Positions 23,547 through 31,568 of a stretch of DNA of 35,963 bases are shown in pieces. Origin of the DNA: Bacteroidota bacterium (lineage in GTDB: Bacteria > Bacteroidota > Bacteroidia > Bacteroidales > VadinHA17); assembly GCA_030618105.1 (NCBI GenBank), contig JAUXED010000013.1:1-35963 (forward strand). The letters are read 5' to 3'. The notes under the pieces were generated by a model. The model searched no databases. It saw only the letters and a program-made list of their open reading frames with translations, and had not been told where the DNA came from. The translations under genes were made by a program, and so were the position numbers. How positions within the stretch are numbered: the stretch's first letter is position 1; each line of letters begins with the position of its first letter.

Positions 23547-25249
23547 TATTGGGTAACAAACATTATTGGGAAAGTGAAAGCAACATTAACCTCTTTACCC
23601 CTTTGTTTTCCTGGTATCCATTGCGGACTGGATTTAATAACTCTGATAGCTTCTGCATCGAGCAGGGGGCCTGCTCCTTTCACTATTTTAACATTTGTTA
23701 CATCTCCACTTTTGTCTACAACAAACTGAACAAACACTTTGCCTTCAATACCTTTTTCTCCAGCTTCACTTGGGTAGATTAAATGATCCATAACATACTT
23801 GCGAAATGCATCTATGCTCTCAAGTGAATCGTGAGGGAATATGGGCATATCTTCGACAATAAAGAAAATTTCTCCTTCAGGTATTTCTTCCTTCGCAACA
23901 GGTTCATCCTGTTTTATTTTCTCCGTTGGAATGACTTCTTCCGCCGGTTCGGCTTTTTCTGTTTCTTGAAGAGAAAACTTTACCGGGAAAACGAAAGCAA
24001 CATTCACCACCTGTCCTCTTTGTTTTCCGGGCATCCATGCCGGACTGGATTTAACAACCCTGACAGCTTCTGCATCGAGCAGGGGATCTGCTCCTCTTTT
24101 TATTTTAATATTTGTTACACCTCCCTTTTTATTCACTACGAACTCAACATAAACTGTTCCTTCAATTCCCTGTTCTTTAGCCTCTTCAGGGTAGTTCAGA
24201 TGATCCATAACCCAATCTCTAAAACCGTTAGGCCCTTTTTCTTGAAAACCTGGCATATCTTCAACTATAAAGAAAATTTCTTCAGATATAGTTGTATCCT
24301 GTTCTTGTGTGATAGTTAATTGTGTATTATTCAAATCTTTTTCAGTGAAATTACCCGTTAAATCATTGGGTTCGGTTTCCCGCGTAAAGGAGAATATCAT
24401 TACCAGTATAGCCGCTATAGGCAGAATGAACAATGATTTGATTATTGTTCTCTTTTTTGATTCTGTTTTTGTCATCATGGTTATTCGTTTTTTAATTAAT
24501 GAATTGGTTAATAAATGATGAACTACCTGAAAGAACTGGTTGCCAAAAACTTGCTGTAAAATTAATTGCTGGTAGTTCAGTTTGTTTTCCCCATTCTTTA
24601 TAACACTCAAATCAACCTCATATTCATGTATTTCCCGGAGTGCCAGTTTGTAAAACCAGATAAATGGGTTAAACCACTGGATAATACAAATTATCTCAAG
24701 AAGGATTATATCCAGGGTATGAAGTTTCCTGGCATGCTCTCCTTCATGATACAGTATATTCTTTAGTTCATTTTCCTGTATCTTTTCGGGATTGATGAAT
24801 ATAAAGTTGAAAAATGAGAAAGGGGAGAGGTCATTATCAATCGGTACAATTTTGTAACCGAGTAATTTCCTGGTGCCGTATTTCTTCACCAGTTTGAATA
24901 TCTGAAAGAACTGCACAAGGAACTTCAGGAAGAAAAAGATCACTCCTGCAAAATAGATGATCCGGATCAGGCTAATGCTTTGATTTTTTTCAGCCTGTAC
25001 CGTTTCCGGGCTTACCACCAACGGGTCCATAATAAAGCGGTCAAAAATATATATTATTGAACCCTGTTCAGCATGACCTGTAATAGTGATCCGGATAAAC
25101 GGTATTATCAGGGCAAGCAACAGTGTGGAAACCAGAATGATCCGGTTCAGGGAGAAATAGGTCTCTTTTCTTAGCAGGAACCAGTAAAAGACATATAATA
25201 CCGACAGGCTTATGCCCGATTCATATAGAAAAACACCAAATTCATTCAT
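23546..25249 (-). CDS. BlaR1-like M56 metallopeptidase with two TonB C-terminal domains
   Basis: An inner-membrane sensor protease of the M56 (BlaR1/MecR1) family. Membrane helices lie near 10-26, 35-53 and 92-118; the zinc motif HEGEH is at 168-172, with QWFNPFIWFYKLALREIHEYEVD (191-213) following, and a fourth helix at about 270-288. No penicillin-binding domain follows. Instead there are two TonB C-terminal domains (about 323-425 and 459-563), each opening EIFFIVEDMP and carrying DPLLDAEA or GPLLDAEA, then a WMPGKQRG or WIPGKQRG motif. They are a tandem duplication with a 417-bp period joined by an acidic EKAEPAEEV linker. The gene lies 3 bp after a BlaI-type repressor. M56-TonB proteins are common in Bacteroidota; the signal is unknown. 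The present C-terminus seems shortened by a frameshift. Confidence 0.92.
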   Translation of the reverse strand: MNEFGVFLYESGISLSVLYVFYWFLLRKETYFSLNRIILVSTLLLALIIPFIRITITGHAEQGSIIYIFDRFIMDPLVVSPETVQAEKNQSISLIRIIYFAGVIFFFLKFLVQFFQIFKLVKKYGTRKLLGYKIVPIDNDLSPFSFFNFIFINPEKIQENELKNILYHEGEHARKLHTLDIILLEIICIIQWFNPFIWFYKLALREIHEYEVDLSVIKNGENKLNYQQLILQQVFGNQFFQVVHHLLTNSLIKKRITMMTKTESKKRTIIKSLFILPIAAILVMIFSFTRETEPNDLTGNFTEKDLNNTQLTITQEQDTTISEEIFFIVEDMPGFQEKGPNGFRDWVMDHLNYPEEAKEQGIEGTVYVEFVVNKKGGVTNIKIKRGADPLLDAEAVRVVKSSPAWMPGKQRGQVVNVAFVFPVKFSLQETEKAEPAEEVIPTEKIKQDEPVAKEEIPEGEIFFIVEDMPIFPHDSLESIDAFRKYVMDHLIYPSEAGEKGIEGKVFVQFVVDKSGDVTNVKIVKGAGPLLDAEAIRVIKSSPQWIPGKQRGKEVNVAFTFPIMFVTQ

Positions 25250-25252
25250 GTT

Positions 25253-25630
25253 TCAATCTCCTTTTTGCTTTTGGATCTCTTTTTCCATGATCTTCATGAT
25301 CTCTTCCATTTCGTTTATACTAATGCTTTGTTCTTTAGCGAAGAAAGAGACCATGTTTTCAAAAGAATTGCTGAAATAGTTAGTAACAAAACTTTTTATA
25401 TGCACTTTGGTATAGACCTCTTTTTTTACAAGAGGATAATACCTGTGTGATTTACCGAACGCGGTATGAGCAACGAACCCCTTTTTCTCAAGAATTCGTA
25501 CAATAGTCGAAACCGTGTTGTACGCCGGTTTGGGGTTAGGTAGTTTTTCGATGATCTCTTTTACGAAAGCTTCGTCAAGTTTCCAGAGTATCATCATAAT
25601 TTGTTCTTCGGCTCTTGTAAGTTCTTTCAT
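25253..25630 (-). CDS. BlaI/MecI-family transcriptional repressor
   Basis: A 125-residue winged-helix repressor. MKELTRAEEQIMMILWKLDE starts the first helix, AYNTVSTIVRILEKKGFV (about 35-52) is the recognition helix and wing, SHRYYPLVKKE gives the beta wing, and a C-terminal helical segment serves for dimerisation. In this family the partner M56 protease triggers cleavage or release of the repressor; here the partner is 3 bp downstream. Two palindromic operator sites lie directly upstream, so the pair is very probably autoregulated. No beta-lactamase is present, so antibiotic resistance is not indicated. Confidence 0.94.
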   Translation of the reverse strand: MKELTRAEEQIMMILWKLDEAFVKEIIEKLPNPKPAYNTVSTIVRILEKKGFVAHTAFGKSHRYYPLVKKEVYTKVHIKSFVTNYFSNSFENMVSFFAKEQSISINEMEEIMKIMEKEIQKQKGD

Positions 25631-25634
25631 ACCC

Positions 25635-25642
25635 CAAATGTA
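25635..25642 (-). promoter_or_regulatory. Possible -7 box of the BlaI/M56 operon
   Basis: On the minus strand TACATTTG fits TAnnTTTG but ends only 4 bp before the BlaI ATG, so transcription from it would give an almost leaderless mRNA. The -33 box is poor. It overlaps the first operator. Confidence 0.4.
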
Positions 25643-25679
25643 TAACTAAATATTTAGTTATACAACTAAAATCTTAGTT
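25640..25679. promoter_or_regulatory. Tandem BlaI-type operator, two dyads 20 bp apart
   Basis: A perfect 24-bp palindrome (25640-25663; core AACTAAATATTTAGTT) and a second dyad AACTAAAATCTTAGTT (25664-25679, one mismatched pair) share the half-site AACTAA/TTAGTT. Their centres are exactly 20 bp apart, about two helical turns, so two dimers would bind on one face. The position, 10 bp upstream of the repressor start, suits autorepression. Confidence 0.85.
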
Positions 25680-25770
25680 ATTTTACATTTATTTTTTTAT
25701 AAGCTTGATTAATAGGGATAATGGAGACATAAGAAGCACAAAGAAAGCATCGGTGAGTATATTTTTAAAA

Positions 25771-25896
25771 GAATTAACCGCCAAGTACGCTAAGGATGCG
25801 CAAAGGACGCAAAGAAAAAATATTATTTGAAAAAACTTTTATATTTAAATATCCTTAGCGAACTTTGCGCCTTCTTTGCGATCTTTGCGGTTAATT
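25771..25896. repeat. Imperfect inverted repeat of a GCAAAG-rich dispersed element
   Basis: The left arm (about 25771-25815) reads aattaaccgccaagtacgct, then aaggatgcgcaaagg; the right arm (about 25850-25896), on the other strand, reads aattaaccgcaaagatcgca and ends with gcgcaaagttcgctaagg. The loop is about 35 bp of AT. GCAAAG is repeated within both arms. It lies in the gap 25681-25937 between the divergent operator and the aconitase end; no gene is seen there. Confidence 0.75.
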
Positions 25897-25904
25897 TCTT
25901 TTCA

Positions 25905-25936
25905 CTGCCTCACCTCATCACTTCATCACCTCATAA
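25905..25936. repeat. Octamer array (CCTCATCA) next to the aconitase stop, 4 units
   Basis: ctgcctca, cctcatca, cttcatca, cctcataa in 8-bp phase; the last unit ends one base before the aconitase stop codon complement (25938-25940). It has the same unit as 1854-1889 and the same position relative to the gene end. Confidence 0.85.
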
Positions 25937-25937
25937 T

Positions 25938-28202
25938 TCAGGCGTTCAGTTTCCGGATAAGGTTCAGGGCTGATCCTGCCTTAAACCATTCAATCTGATT
26001 TTTGTTATACGAATGGTTTACTTTTATTTGGTCTATTGTTCCATCAGCATGATAAAGAAACACAGCAAGCGGTTTCCCGGGAGCAAATCCGGCAAGGTCT
26101 GTAATTTGGAAAGTATCATCTTCCTGTACTTTATTATAATCATCAGGATTATCGAAAGTAATTGCCAGTATACCCTGCTTTTTAAGGTTTGTTTCATGGA
26201 TCCTTGCAAAAGATCTTACCAGGACAACTTTAACATTCAGAAATCGTGGTTCCATAGCTGCATGTTCCCGTGAAGAGCCCTCCCCATAATTTTCATCACC
26301 AACAATAACAGTCCCTATACCTGCTTTCTTATATGCTTTAGCGACTTTTGGCACCTCATCATAATTCACCGTGAGCTGGTTTTTAATATGATTGGTTTCA
26401 TTGTTAAAATAGTTCACTGCTCCGATAAGGAGATTCTTTGAGATATTTTCGAGGTGTCCGCGGTAACGCAACCATGGTCCTGCCATTGATATATGGTCGG
26501 TTGTACATTTCCCTTTTGCTTTAATAAGCAGATTGAGATCTTTCATATCATTTCCATCCCATTCATTAAAAGGTGTGAGTATTTGAAGCCGTTCGGAGTC
26601 GGGATTAACATTAATTACAACTCCACTTCCATCCTCAGCAGGGTGCTGGTAACCCCTGTCTTCAACTTCAAAACCCGCGGCCGGAAATTCAAGTCCTTCA
26701 GGTTCACTGAGTTTTACTTCCTTTCCTTCCTCATTGGTCAGCGTGTCTTTAATCGGATTAAATGTAAGGTTACCGGCAATAGATAAGGCAGTTACAATCT
26801 CAGGTGATGCAACAAAGCCATAAGTATTAGGATTTCCGTCATTTCTTTTAGCAAAATTCCGGTTAAAAGATGTGATGATAGAATTTTTTTCTTTTTTTTC
26901 TGCACCATGACGTTCCCATTGACCAATACAAGGTCCACAGGCATTGGCAAGAATGACACCACCTATTTTTTCGAAAACATCGATGAATCCGTCCCGGTTA
27001 ATAGTAAACCGTATCAATTCTGAGCCTGGTGTAACAATAAATTCTGATTTCACCTGTAATTTTTTATCAATTGCTTGTTGGGCAATTGAGGCTGACCTGG
27101 TTATATCTTCATAGGAGGAATTAGTACATGACCCGATCAATCCGACATCCAGTTTTTCAGGGAAATCATTCTTTTTAACAGCGCCGGCGAATTCTGATAG
27201 TGTCCATGCACGGTCGGGTGTGAAAGGACCGTTAATGTGTGGTTCCAGATTGGACAGGTTGATCTCAACTACCTGGTCGAAATATTTTTCAGGATCTTCA
27301 TAAACTTCCTTATCCCCCGTGAGCAGGTCTGTAGAATTATTAGCAGCATCTGCAACTTCATCCCGACCTGTTTGTCGCAGGTATTCTTCCATTTTATTAT
27401 CATATCCGAATAAAGATGTTGTTGCCCCGATTTCAGCACCCATATTACAAATAGTACCTTTCCCTGTTGCTGAAATACTTTTAGCACCTTCACCAAAATA
27501 TTCCACAATACACCCTGTGCCACCTTTAACAGTAAGCAACCCTGCAACTTTAAGTATCACGTCTTTTGCAGATGTCCAGCCGCGAAGTTTCCCTGTAAGT
27601 TTTATCCCAATTGATTTTGGAAATTTACATTCCCATGGCATACCTGCCATAACGTCAACGGCATCTGCGCCACCAACACCAATAGCTACCATTCCTAAAC
27701 CACCGGCATTAGGAGTATGGGAGTCTGTTCCAATCATCATCCCACCGGGGAACGCATAATTTTCCAGGATTACCTGGTGAATAATCCCGGCACCTGGTTT
27801 CCAGAAACCGATTGAATATTTGTTGGAAACGGATGCAAGAAAGTCATAAACTTCTTTATTGGTAATATTAGCGTTATGTAAATCAGTTTCAGCTTCAGTT
27901 TTTGCCAGGATAAGGTGATCGCAATGGACGGTAGCAGGAACCGCGGTTTTTTCTTTACCTGCCTGCATAAATTGCAAAAGTGCCATTTGAGCAGTGGCAT
28001 CCTGCATAGCTACTCTATCTGGTTTAAAATCAACGTAATCATTTCCGCGTTCGAATATTTTATTCTTAAAATTTTCATCGGTATGGGAATAGAGAATTTT
28101 TTCAGCAAGGGTCATTGGTTTGCCGAGAATTTCTTTTGCAGATTCGACATTTTTTTTGTAACCAGCATAAACTGTTCGGATCATGTCAATGTCAAAGGTC
28201 AT
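25938..28202 (-). CDS. acnA: Aconitate hydratase
   Basis: Isomerises citrate and isocitrate in the TCA cycle; [4Fe-4S] enzyme. The 754 residues match the mitochondrial-type aconitase found in Bacteroidota. The N-terminal domains have [14 protein letters not shown] (88-101), [15 protein letters not shown] (156-170) and the cluster cysteines in GSCTNSS (Cys359) and [10 protein letters not shown] (Cys422, Cys425). The C-terminal swivel domain includes [13 protein letters not shown] and the substrate-binding [19 protein letters not shown]. Together with the ferredoxin-linked pyruvate enzyme it suggests a partial, perhaps biosynthetic, TCA route; citrate synthase and isocitrate dehydrogenase are not adjacent. 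The symbol is by function and does not imply the E. coli AcnA subtype. Confidence 0.95.
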   Translation of the reverse strand: MTFDIDMIRTVYAGYKKNVESAKEILGKPMTLAEKILYSHTDENFKNKIFERGNDYVDFKPDRVAMQDATAQMALLQFMQAGKEKTAVPATVHCDHLILAKTEAETDLHNANITNKEVYDFLASVSNKYSIGFWKPGAGIIHQVILENYAFPGGMMIGTDSHTPNAGGLGMVAIGVGGADAVDVMAGMPWECKFPKSIGIKLTGKLRGWTSAKDVILKVAGLLTVKGGTGCIVEYFGEGAKSISATGKGTICNMGAEIGATTSLFGYDNKMEEYLRQTGRDEVADAANNSTDLLTGDKEVYEDPEKYFDQVVEINLSNLEPHINGPFTPDRAWTLSEFAGAVKKNDFPEKLDVGLIGSCTNSSYEDITRSASIAQQAIDKKLQVKSEFIVTPGSELIRFTINRDGFIDVFEKIGGVILANACGPCIGQWERHGAEKKEKNSIITSFNRNFAKRNDGNPNTYGFVASPEIVTALSIAGNLTFNPIKDTLTNEEGKEVKLSEPEGLEFPAAGFEVEDRGYQHPAEDGSGVVINVNPDSERLQILTPFNEWDGNDMKDLNLLIKAKGKCTTDHISMAGPWLRYRGHLENISKNLLIGAVNYFNNETNHIKNQLTVNYDEVPKVAKAYKKAGIGTVIVGDENYGEGSSREHAAMEPRFLNVKVVLVRSFARIHETNLKKQGILAITFDNPDDYNKVQEDDTFQITDLAGFAPGKPLAVFLYHADGTIDQIKVNHSYNKNQIEWFKAGSALNLIRKLNA

Positions 28203-28385
28203 AACGTATTGATATTTAAGTTTATAATGAATTATTTGGATAAAATGAAAAACAAGTAAAATTACTAATATATTTTTTGTTTCCCGTAAACGGAACTAAA
28301 TAATTGATTAAATTTTCTTATTTTTATTCTCTGAAAAGAAAAATAGAAGTGGTTTCTTTTAAACAGGATTTGATAATTTGTGACT

Positions 28386-29627
28386 ATGAAAATAGGTTTA
28401 TTTAGAGAAAACCTCAAGGTATCAATTCAATCGGTAAGGACAAACAAGATACGGACCATATTGACTATTCTTATTATTGCATTTGGAATAATGGCTTTGG
28501 TGGGTATACTTACAGCTATTGATTCTATCAAGAATTCAATAACACAGCAATTTACTATGCTTGGCGCAAATTCCTTTACAATTGAGAGCAGGAGCATGAA
28601 TATTCAGGTAGGTGACAAGCGTTACAGAAAAAAAAATCATCCTTATATTTCGTATCAGGAAGCAGAAAGGTTTAAGGATGAATTTATTTTTCCTGGTGTA
28701 GTTTCAATTTCAATCGATGCTTCGGGTATGGCTACGGTAAAACGCAAATCGGAAAAAACCAATCCAAATATTTGGGTTATCGGGGCTGATGAGAATTATT
28801 TGAGGGTATCAGGCAAGAAATTATCAAGAGGAAGGAATTTTTCTTCTACGGAAATAGAGACGAATAGAAACTTTGCCATTGTTGGCTCTGAAATTGTTAA
28901 TAATCTTTTTGAAGATTCTGAAAATCCGTTAAATAAAGTTATTTCAGTCGGAAGTGGTAAGTATAAAATAATTGGAGTACTTGAAACCAAGGGTTCAAGT
29001 TTTATGGGGGATGAAAGGTTGTGTGTTTTACCGGTAACCAATGTACGGCAATATTTTTCACGTCCCAGGATGTCATTTAAAATAAATGTCTTACCTGATG
29101 ATCCAAAACTTGTGGGCGTTCTGGTTAGTGAAGCAGAGGGGGTTTTCAGGGTAGTGAGGGGGCTTACTGCCAGGGATGAGAGTGATTTTAACATTACCCA
29201 AAGTGACAATCTGGTAAATATTCTGATTGAAAGTATGGGGAAAGTGAGTTTAGCTGCATCCATTATAGGATTGATAACTCTACTTGGAGCCACGGTTGGA
29301 TTAATGAATATAATGCTTGTTTCGGTTACTGAAAGAACTAAGGAGATAGGTATTAGAAAAGCTATCGGAGCTAAGGCGCGAATGATCAAGCAACAATTCT
29401 TATTTGAAGCAATATTAATTGGTCAGATGGGGGGGGTTGTTGGGATTATTTTAGGTTTACTTGTTGGTAATCTTATGTCAGTTCTTCTCAAATCATCTTT
29501 TGTAGTTCCGTGGATATGGATTTTTAGCGGGGTTGCTGCATGTTTTGTTGTTGGATTAATTAGCGGATATATACCGGCAGTTAAGGCTTCTAAGCTTGAT
29601 CCGATAAAAGCATTACATTATGAATGA
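28386..29627 (+). CDS. MacB/FtsX-type ABC transporter permease, no ATPase neighbour
   Basis: A 413-residue inner-membrane protein with one N-terminal helix (about 22-45, [21 protein letters not shown]), a large periplasmic MacB_PCD domain (about 50-270) and three C-terminal helices (about 283-308, 340-365, 375-398) forming the FtsX domain. [29 protein letters not shown] is the coupling-helix motif of MacB/LolC-type permeases. Such proteins pull substrates or lipoproteins from the periplasmic face rather than across the inner membrane. The start is ATG 28386; a GTG two codons earlier is also possible. The ATPase and fusion protein that normally accompany it are not within 8 kb on either side, so it may use a distant ATPase. 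The stop codon lies in the first unit of an octamer array. Confidence 0.9.
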   Translation: MKIGLFRENLKVSIQSVRTNKIRTILTILIIAFGIMALVGILTAIDSIKNSITQQFTMLGANSFTIESRSMNIQVGDKRYRKKNHPYISYQEAERFKDEFIFPGVVSISIDASGMATVKRKSEKTNPNIWVIGADENYLRVSGKKLSRGRNFSSTEIETNRNFAIVGSEIVNNLFEDSENPLNKVISVGSGKYKIIGVLETKGSSFMGDERLCVLPVTNVRQYFSRPRMSFKINVLPDDPKLVGVLVSEAEGVFRVVRGLTARDESDFNITQSDNLVNILIESMGKVSLAASIIGLITLLGATVGLMNIMLVSVTERTKEIGIRKAIGAKARMIKQQFLFEAILIGQMGGVVGIILGLLVGNLMSVLLKSSFVVPWIWIFSGVAACFVVGLISGYIPAVKASKLDPIKALHYE

Positions 29628-29733
29628 AGAAATGATTGAATGATAAAATGAGTAAATGAGTAAATGAGTAAATGAGTAAATGATAGAATGAGTAAATGAT
29701 AGAATGAGTAAATGAGTAAATGATAAAATGAGT
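29622..29733. repeat. Octamer array (AAATGAGT), 14 units, containing the permease stop
   Basis: Units of the form (A/G)AATGAGT, (A/G)AATGATA and similar follow for 112 bp without losing the 8-bp phase. The first unit, gaatgaag, contains the last sense codon GAA and the TGA stop. The longest pure run is four aaatgagt in a row. Confidence 0.95.
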
Positions 29734-29765
29734 TGAGTAGGTAAGTAAGTTGAGTAGGTGAGTAA
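29732..29765. repeat. 17-bp direct repeat, 2 copies
   Basis: gttgagtaggtaagtaa and gttgagtaggtgagtaa are adjacent and differ at one base. They follow the octamer array directly and share GAGT/AGTAA words with it. Confidence 0.85.
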
Positions 29766-29821
29766 GGAGAGGAGGAAGAGAGATAAGGTGAGGTTTTAAT
29801 CGTATTTTTATTATGCTCTAT

Positions 29822-29856
29822 TTTACTTTAAACTTTTTACTTTTATCTTTTATCTT
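29822..29856. repeat. Heptamer array (TTTACTT), 5 units
   Basis: tttactt, taaactt, tttactt, ttatctt, ttatctt in 7-bp phase. It lies 43 bp before the SiaC-family start, so the 271-bp gap 29628-29898 is almost fully made of short-period repeats. Confidence 0.85.
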
Positions 29857-29898
29857 CTGCATTAATATTACGGTTAGAAAAACATAAATATTTAAATT

Positions 29899-30279
29899 AT
29901 GAAGGATCTTATTATTGAAAAATCCAAAATATCACCATATGTTAACTTTGGTTACAAAACAGGGATTTTCAGATTAGAGGGTCGTTCTATTCACGAGAAT
30001 CCGGATGCCTTCTACGGGAATATTATTAAATGGGTTAATAAATATTTCCAAAACCCGGCTGAAAAAACTTTGGTGATGATAAAACTTGAATATGCCAACA
30101 GCGGATCGTCAAAATTTATTCTTGAGTTGTTACGTATAATAAAAGGTTATTATGATGCAGGTAATCCATGTATTGTAGAGTGGTATTATGAGGAGGAGGA
30201 TGAGGCGATTTATAATCTGGGCCTTCATTATCAGGAGACGGTTCAAATACCTTTCAATATAAAAATAGTATATGAATAA
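29899..30279 (+). CDS. SiaC-family (DUF1987) regulatory protein
   Basis: A 126-residue cytosolic protein of the SiaC family. In Pseudomonas, SiaC is phosphorylated on a threonine by the kinase SiaB, freed by the phosphatase SiaA, and activates the diguanylate cyclase SiaD; related proteins act in other phosphatase/kinase modules. Visible here are FRLEGRSIHENPDAFYGNI (24-42), the central strand VMIKLEYANSGSSKFILELL (59-78) and the acidic WYYEEEDEA (95-103). The usual phospho-site is in YxNTSSSK; here it is YANSGSSK, so the acceptor would be Ser68. No SiaA, SiaB or SiaD gene is nearby. It is convergent with gapA through a shared terminator. Confidence 0.85.
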   Translation: MKDLIIEKSKISPYVNFGYKTGIFRLEGRSIHENPDAFYGNIIKWVNKYFQNPAEKTLVMIKLEYANSGSSKFILELLRIIKGYYDAGNPCIVEWYYEEEDEAIYNLGLHYQETVQIPFNIKIVYE

Positions 30280-30284
30280 AAAAA

Positions 30285-30305
30285 ACCTGAAATTTGATTT
30301 CAGGT
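30285..30305. terminator. Bidirectional terminator between the SiaC-family gene and gapA
   Basis: A perfect 9-bp stem ACCTGAAAT/ATTTCAGGT with a 3-nt loop lies between convergent genes. On the minus strand it is followed by a run of eight T, a strong terminator for gapA. On the plus strand the tract is CTTTCTT, weaker. Confidence 0.88.
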
Positions 30306-30334
30306 CTTTCTTAAAAAATAATTATTCAGATAAA

Positions 30335-31339
30335 TTATTCAAATAGTTTTTCACACAGATCAACCACTCTTGCAGAGTATCCCCATTCGTTGTCATACCA
30401 TGATAGTACTTTAACAGTTTTTCCATTTACGATTGTACTTAGAGCATCGAAAATAGATGAATACTCAGTATGTATTACATCAACAGATACAATGGGATCT
30501 TCAGTATATTCAAGAATTCCTTTCATTGGTCCTTCAGCAGCTTCCTTTATTGCAGCATTGATCTCTGCAACCGTAGCTTCAACCTTCAGGTTAGCAACCA
30601 GGTCAACCAGTGATCCGGTTGGGGTAGGAACACGAATTGCCATCCCATCAAGTTTTCCATTTAATTCAGGAATAACTTTTCCTACAGCAGTTGCAGCACC
30701 GGTTGTGGTTGGTATTTGAGAAACAGCAGCAGACCTTGCCCTGCGAAGGTCTGAATGTGGAAAATCAAGGATACTCTGATCGTTCGTATAGGAATGAATA
30801 GTGGTCATCAAACCGTTCACAATTCCAAATTTGTCATTAAGCACTTTAACAACAGGAGCAAGGCAGTTAGTAGTACAAGATGCATTGGAAACACACTGGT
30901 CTTCCGGTTTAATATCCTCGTCATTTACTCCGAGCACAATGGTATTGTCAATTGTATCTTTTGCCGGAACAGTTAAGATCACTTTTTTTGCTCCATTTTT
31001 CAGATGGTCACCATAGCCACCTTTTGGGCTTTCCTTTAACCGGAAAACACCTGTTGATTCGACAACAACATCCGGGGTTTCTGACCAGGGAATATTTGCC
31101 GGATTTCTTTCCGCAGTTACTTTTATCCGCAATTCGTTAACTATTAGAAATTCGTTTTCAAAAGAAACTCCTTCGTATCTTCCTTGTGTAGAATCGTATT
31201 TCAAAAGATGTGCAAGTGTTTTTGTATCTGTCAGGTCATTAATCCCAACTACCTCAAGATCCGGCCTTTCAAGGGCGATCTTTAAAACATTTCTCCCAAT
31301 TCTTCCAAATCCATTGATTGCAATTTTAATTTTTGCCAT
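30335..31339 (-). CDS. gapA: Glyceraldehyde-3-phosphate dehydrogenase, type I
   Basis: Glycolytic and gluconeogenic enzyme that interconverts glyceraldehyde 3-phosphate and 1,3-bisphosphoglycerate. The 334 residues open KIKIAINGFGRIGRNVLKIA (3-22, GxGxxG) with INDLTD (33-38), consistent with NAD use. The active site is SNASCTTNCLAP (151-162) with catalytic Cys155, and the paired His lies in TTIHSYTNDQ near 182. The catalytic-domain end WYDNEWGYSARVVDL is present. It is a single-gene unit with a good promoter and a strong terminator. Confidence 0.97.
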   Translation of the reverse strand: MAKIKIAINGFGRIGRNVLKIALERPDLEVVGINDLTDTKTLAHLLKYDSTQGRYEGVSFENEFLIVNELRIKVTAERNPANIPWSETPDVVVESTGVFRLKESPKGGYGDHLKNGAKKVILTVPAKDTIDNTIVLGVNDEDIKPEDQCVSNASCTTNCLAPVVKVLNDKFGIVNGLMTTIHSYTNDQSILDFPHSDLRRARSAAVSQIPTTTGAATAVGKVIPELNGKLDGMAIRVPTPTGSLVDLVANLKVEATVAEINAAIKEAAEGPMKGILEYTEDPIVSVDVIHTEYSSIFDALSTIVNGKTVKVLSWYDNEWGYSARVVDLCEKLFE

Positions 31340-31379
31340 AATTCAAGTAATTAAATAATGTTTATTAAAAAATTTCATA

Positions 31380-31410
31380 CAAAATTAGGAATAATTATCA
31401 ATTCAGCAAT
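31380..31410 (-). promoter_or_regulatory. Putative gapA promoter
   Basis: On the minus strand ATTG (31410-31407), exactly 19 bp, TAATTTTG (31387-31380). The -7 box is a full match and the -33 box has one mismatch. The leader would be about 35 nt. Confidence 0.65.
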
Positions 31411-31456
31411 GATGAATATCATAAGATTGGTTCATCCGGAAAATGAATAGGTGCTA

Positions 31457-31536
31457 AATGGAATAATGGAATAATGGGAAGAAGTCGAAGAGTTCAAGGT
31501 CTAATAGTCGAAGAGTGAAGAATGTGATAATGGAGT
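31457..31536. repeat. Degenerate octamer array, about 10 units
   Basis: aatggaat, aatggaat, aatgggaa, gaagtcga, agagttca, aggtctaa, tagtcgaa, gagtgaag, aatgtgat, aatggagt keep an 8-bp phase; GTCGAAGAGT occurs twice. A trace of a heptamer array (ggactgc, cgactga) follows, related to the unit at ruvX and miaA. It fills the 229-bp gap between gapA and the outer-membrane gene. Confidence 0.7.
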
Positions 31537-31568
31537 GGACTGCCGACTGATTAGTTATATTTCATGTA

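Noticed and set aside
23546-25630. BlaI and M56 pair as a beta-lactam resistance locus
   Set aside because: The M56 protein has TonB domains instead of a penicillin-binding sensor and no beta-lactamase gene is present.
27319-27759. 146-codon plus-strand frame opposite the aconitase gene
   Set aside because: Antisense shadow of a highly conserved enzyme; no promoter, start context or domain.
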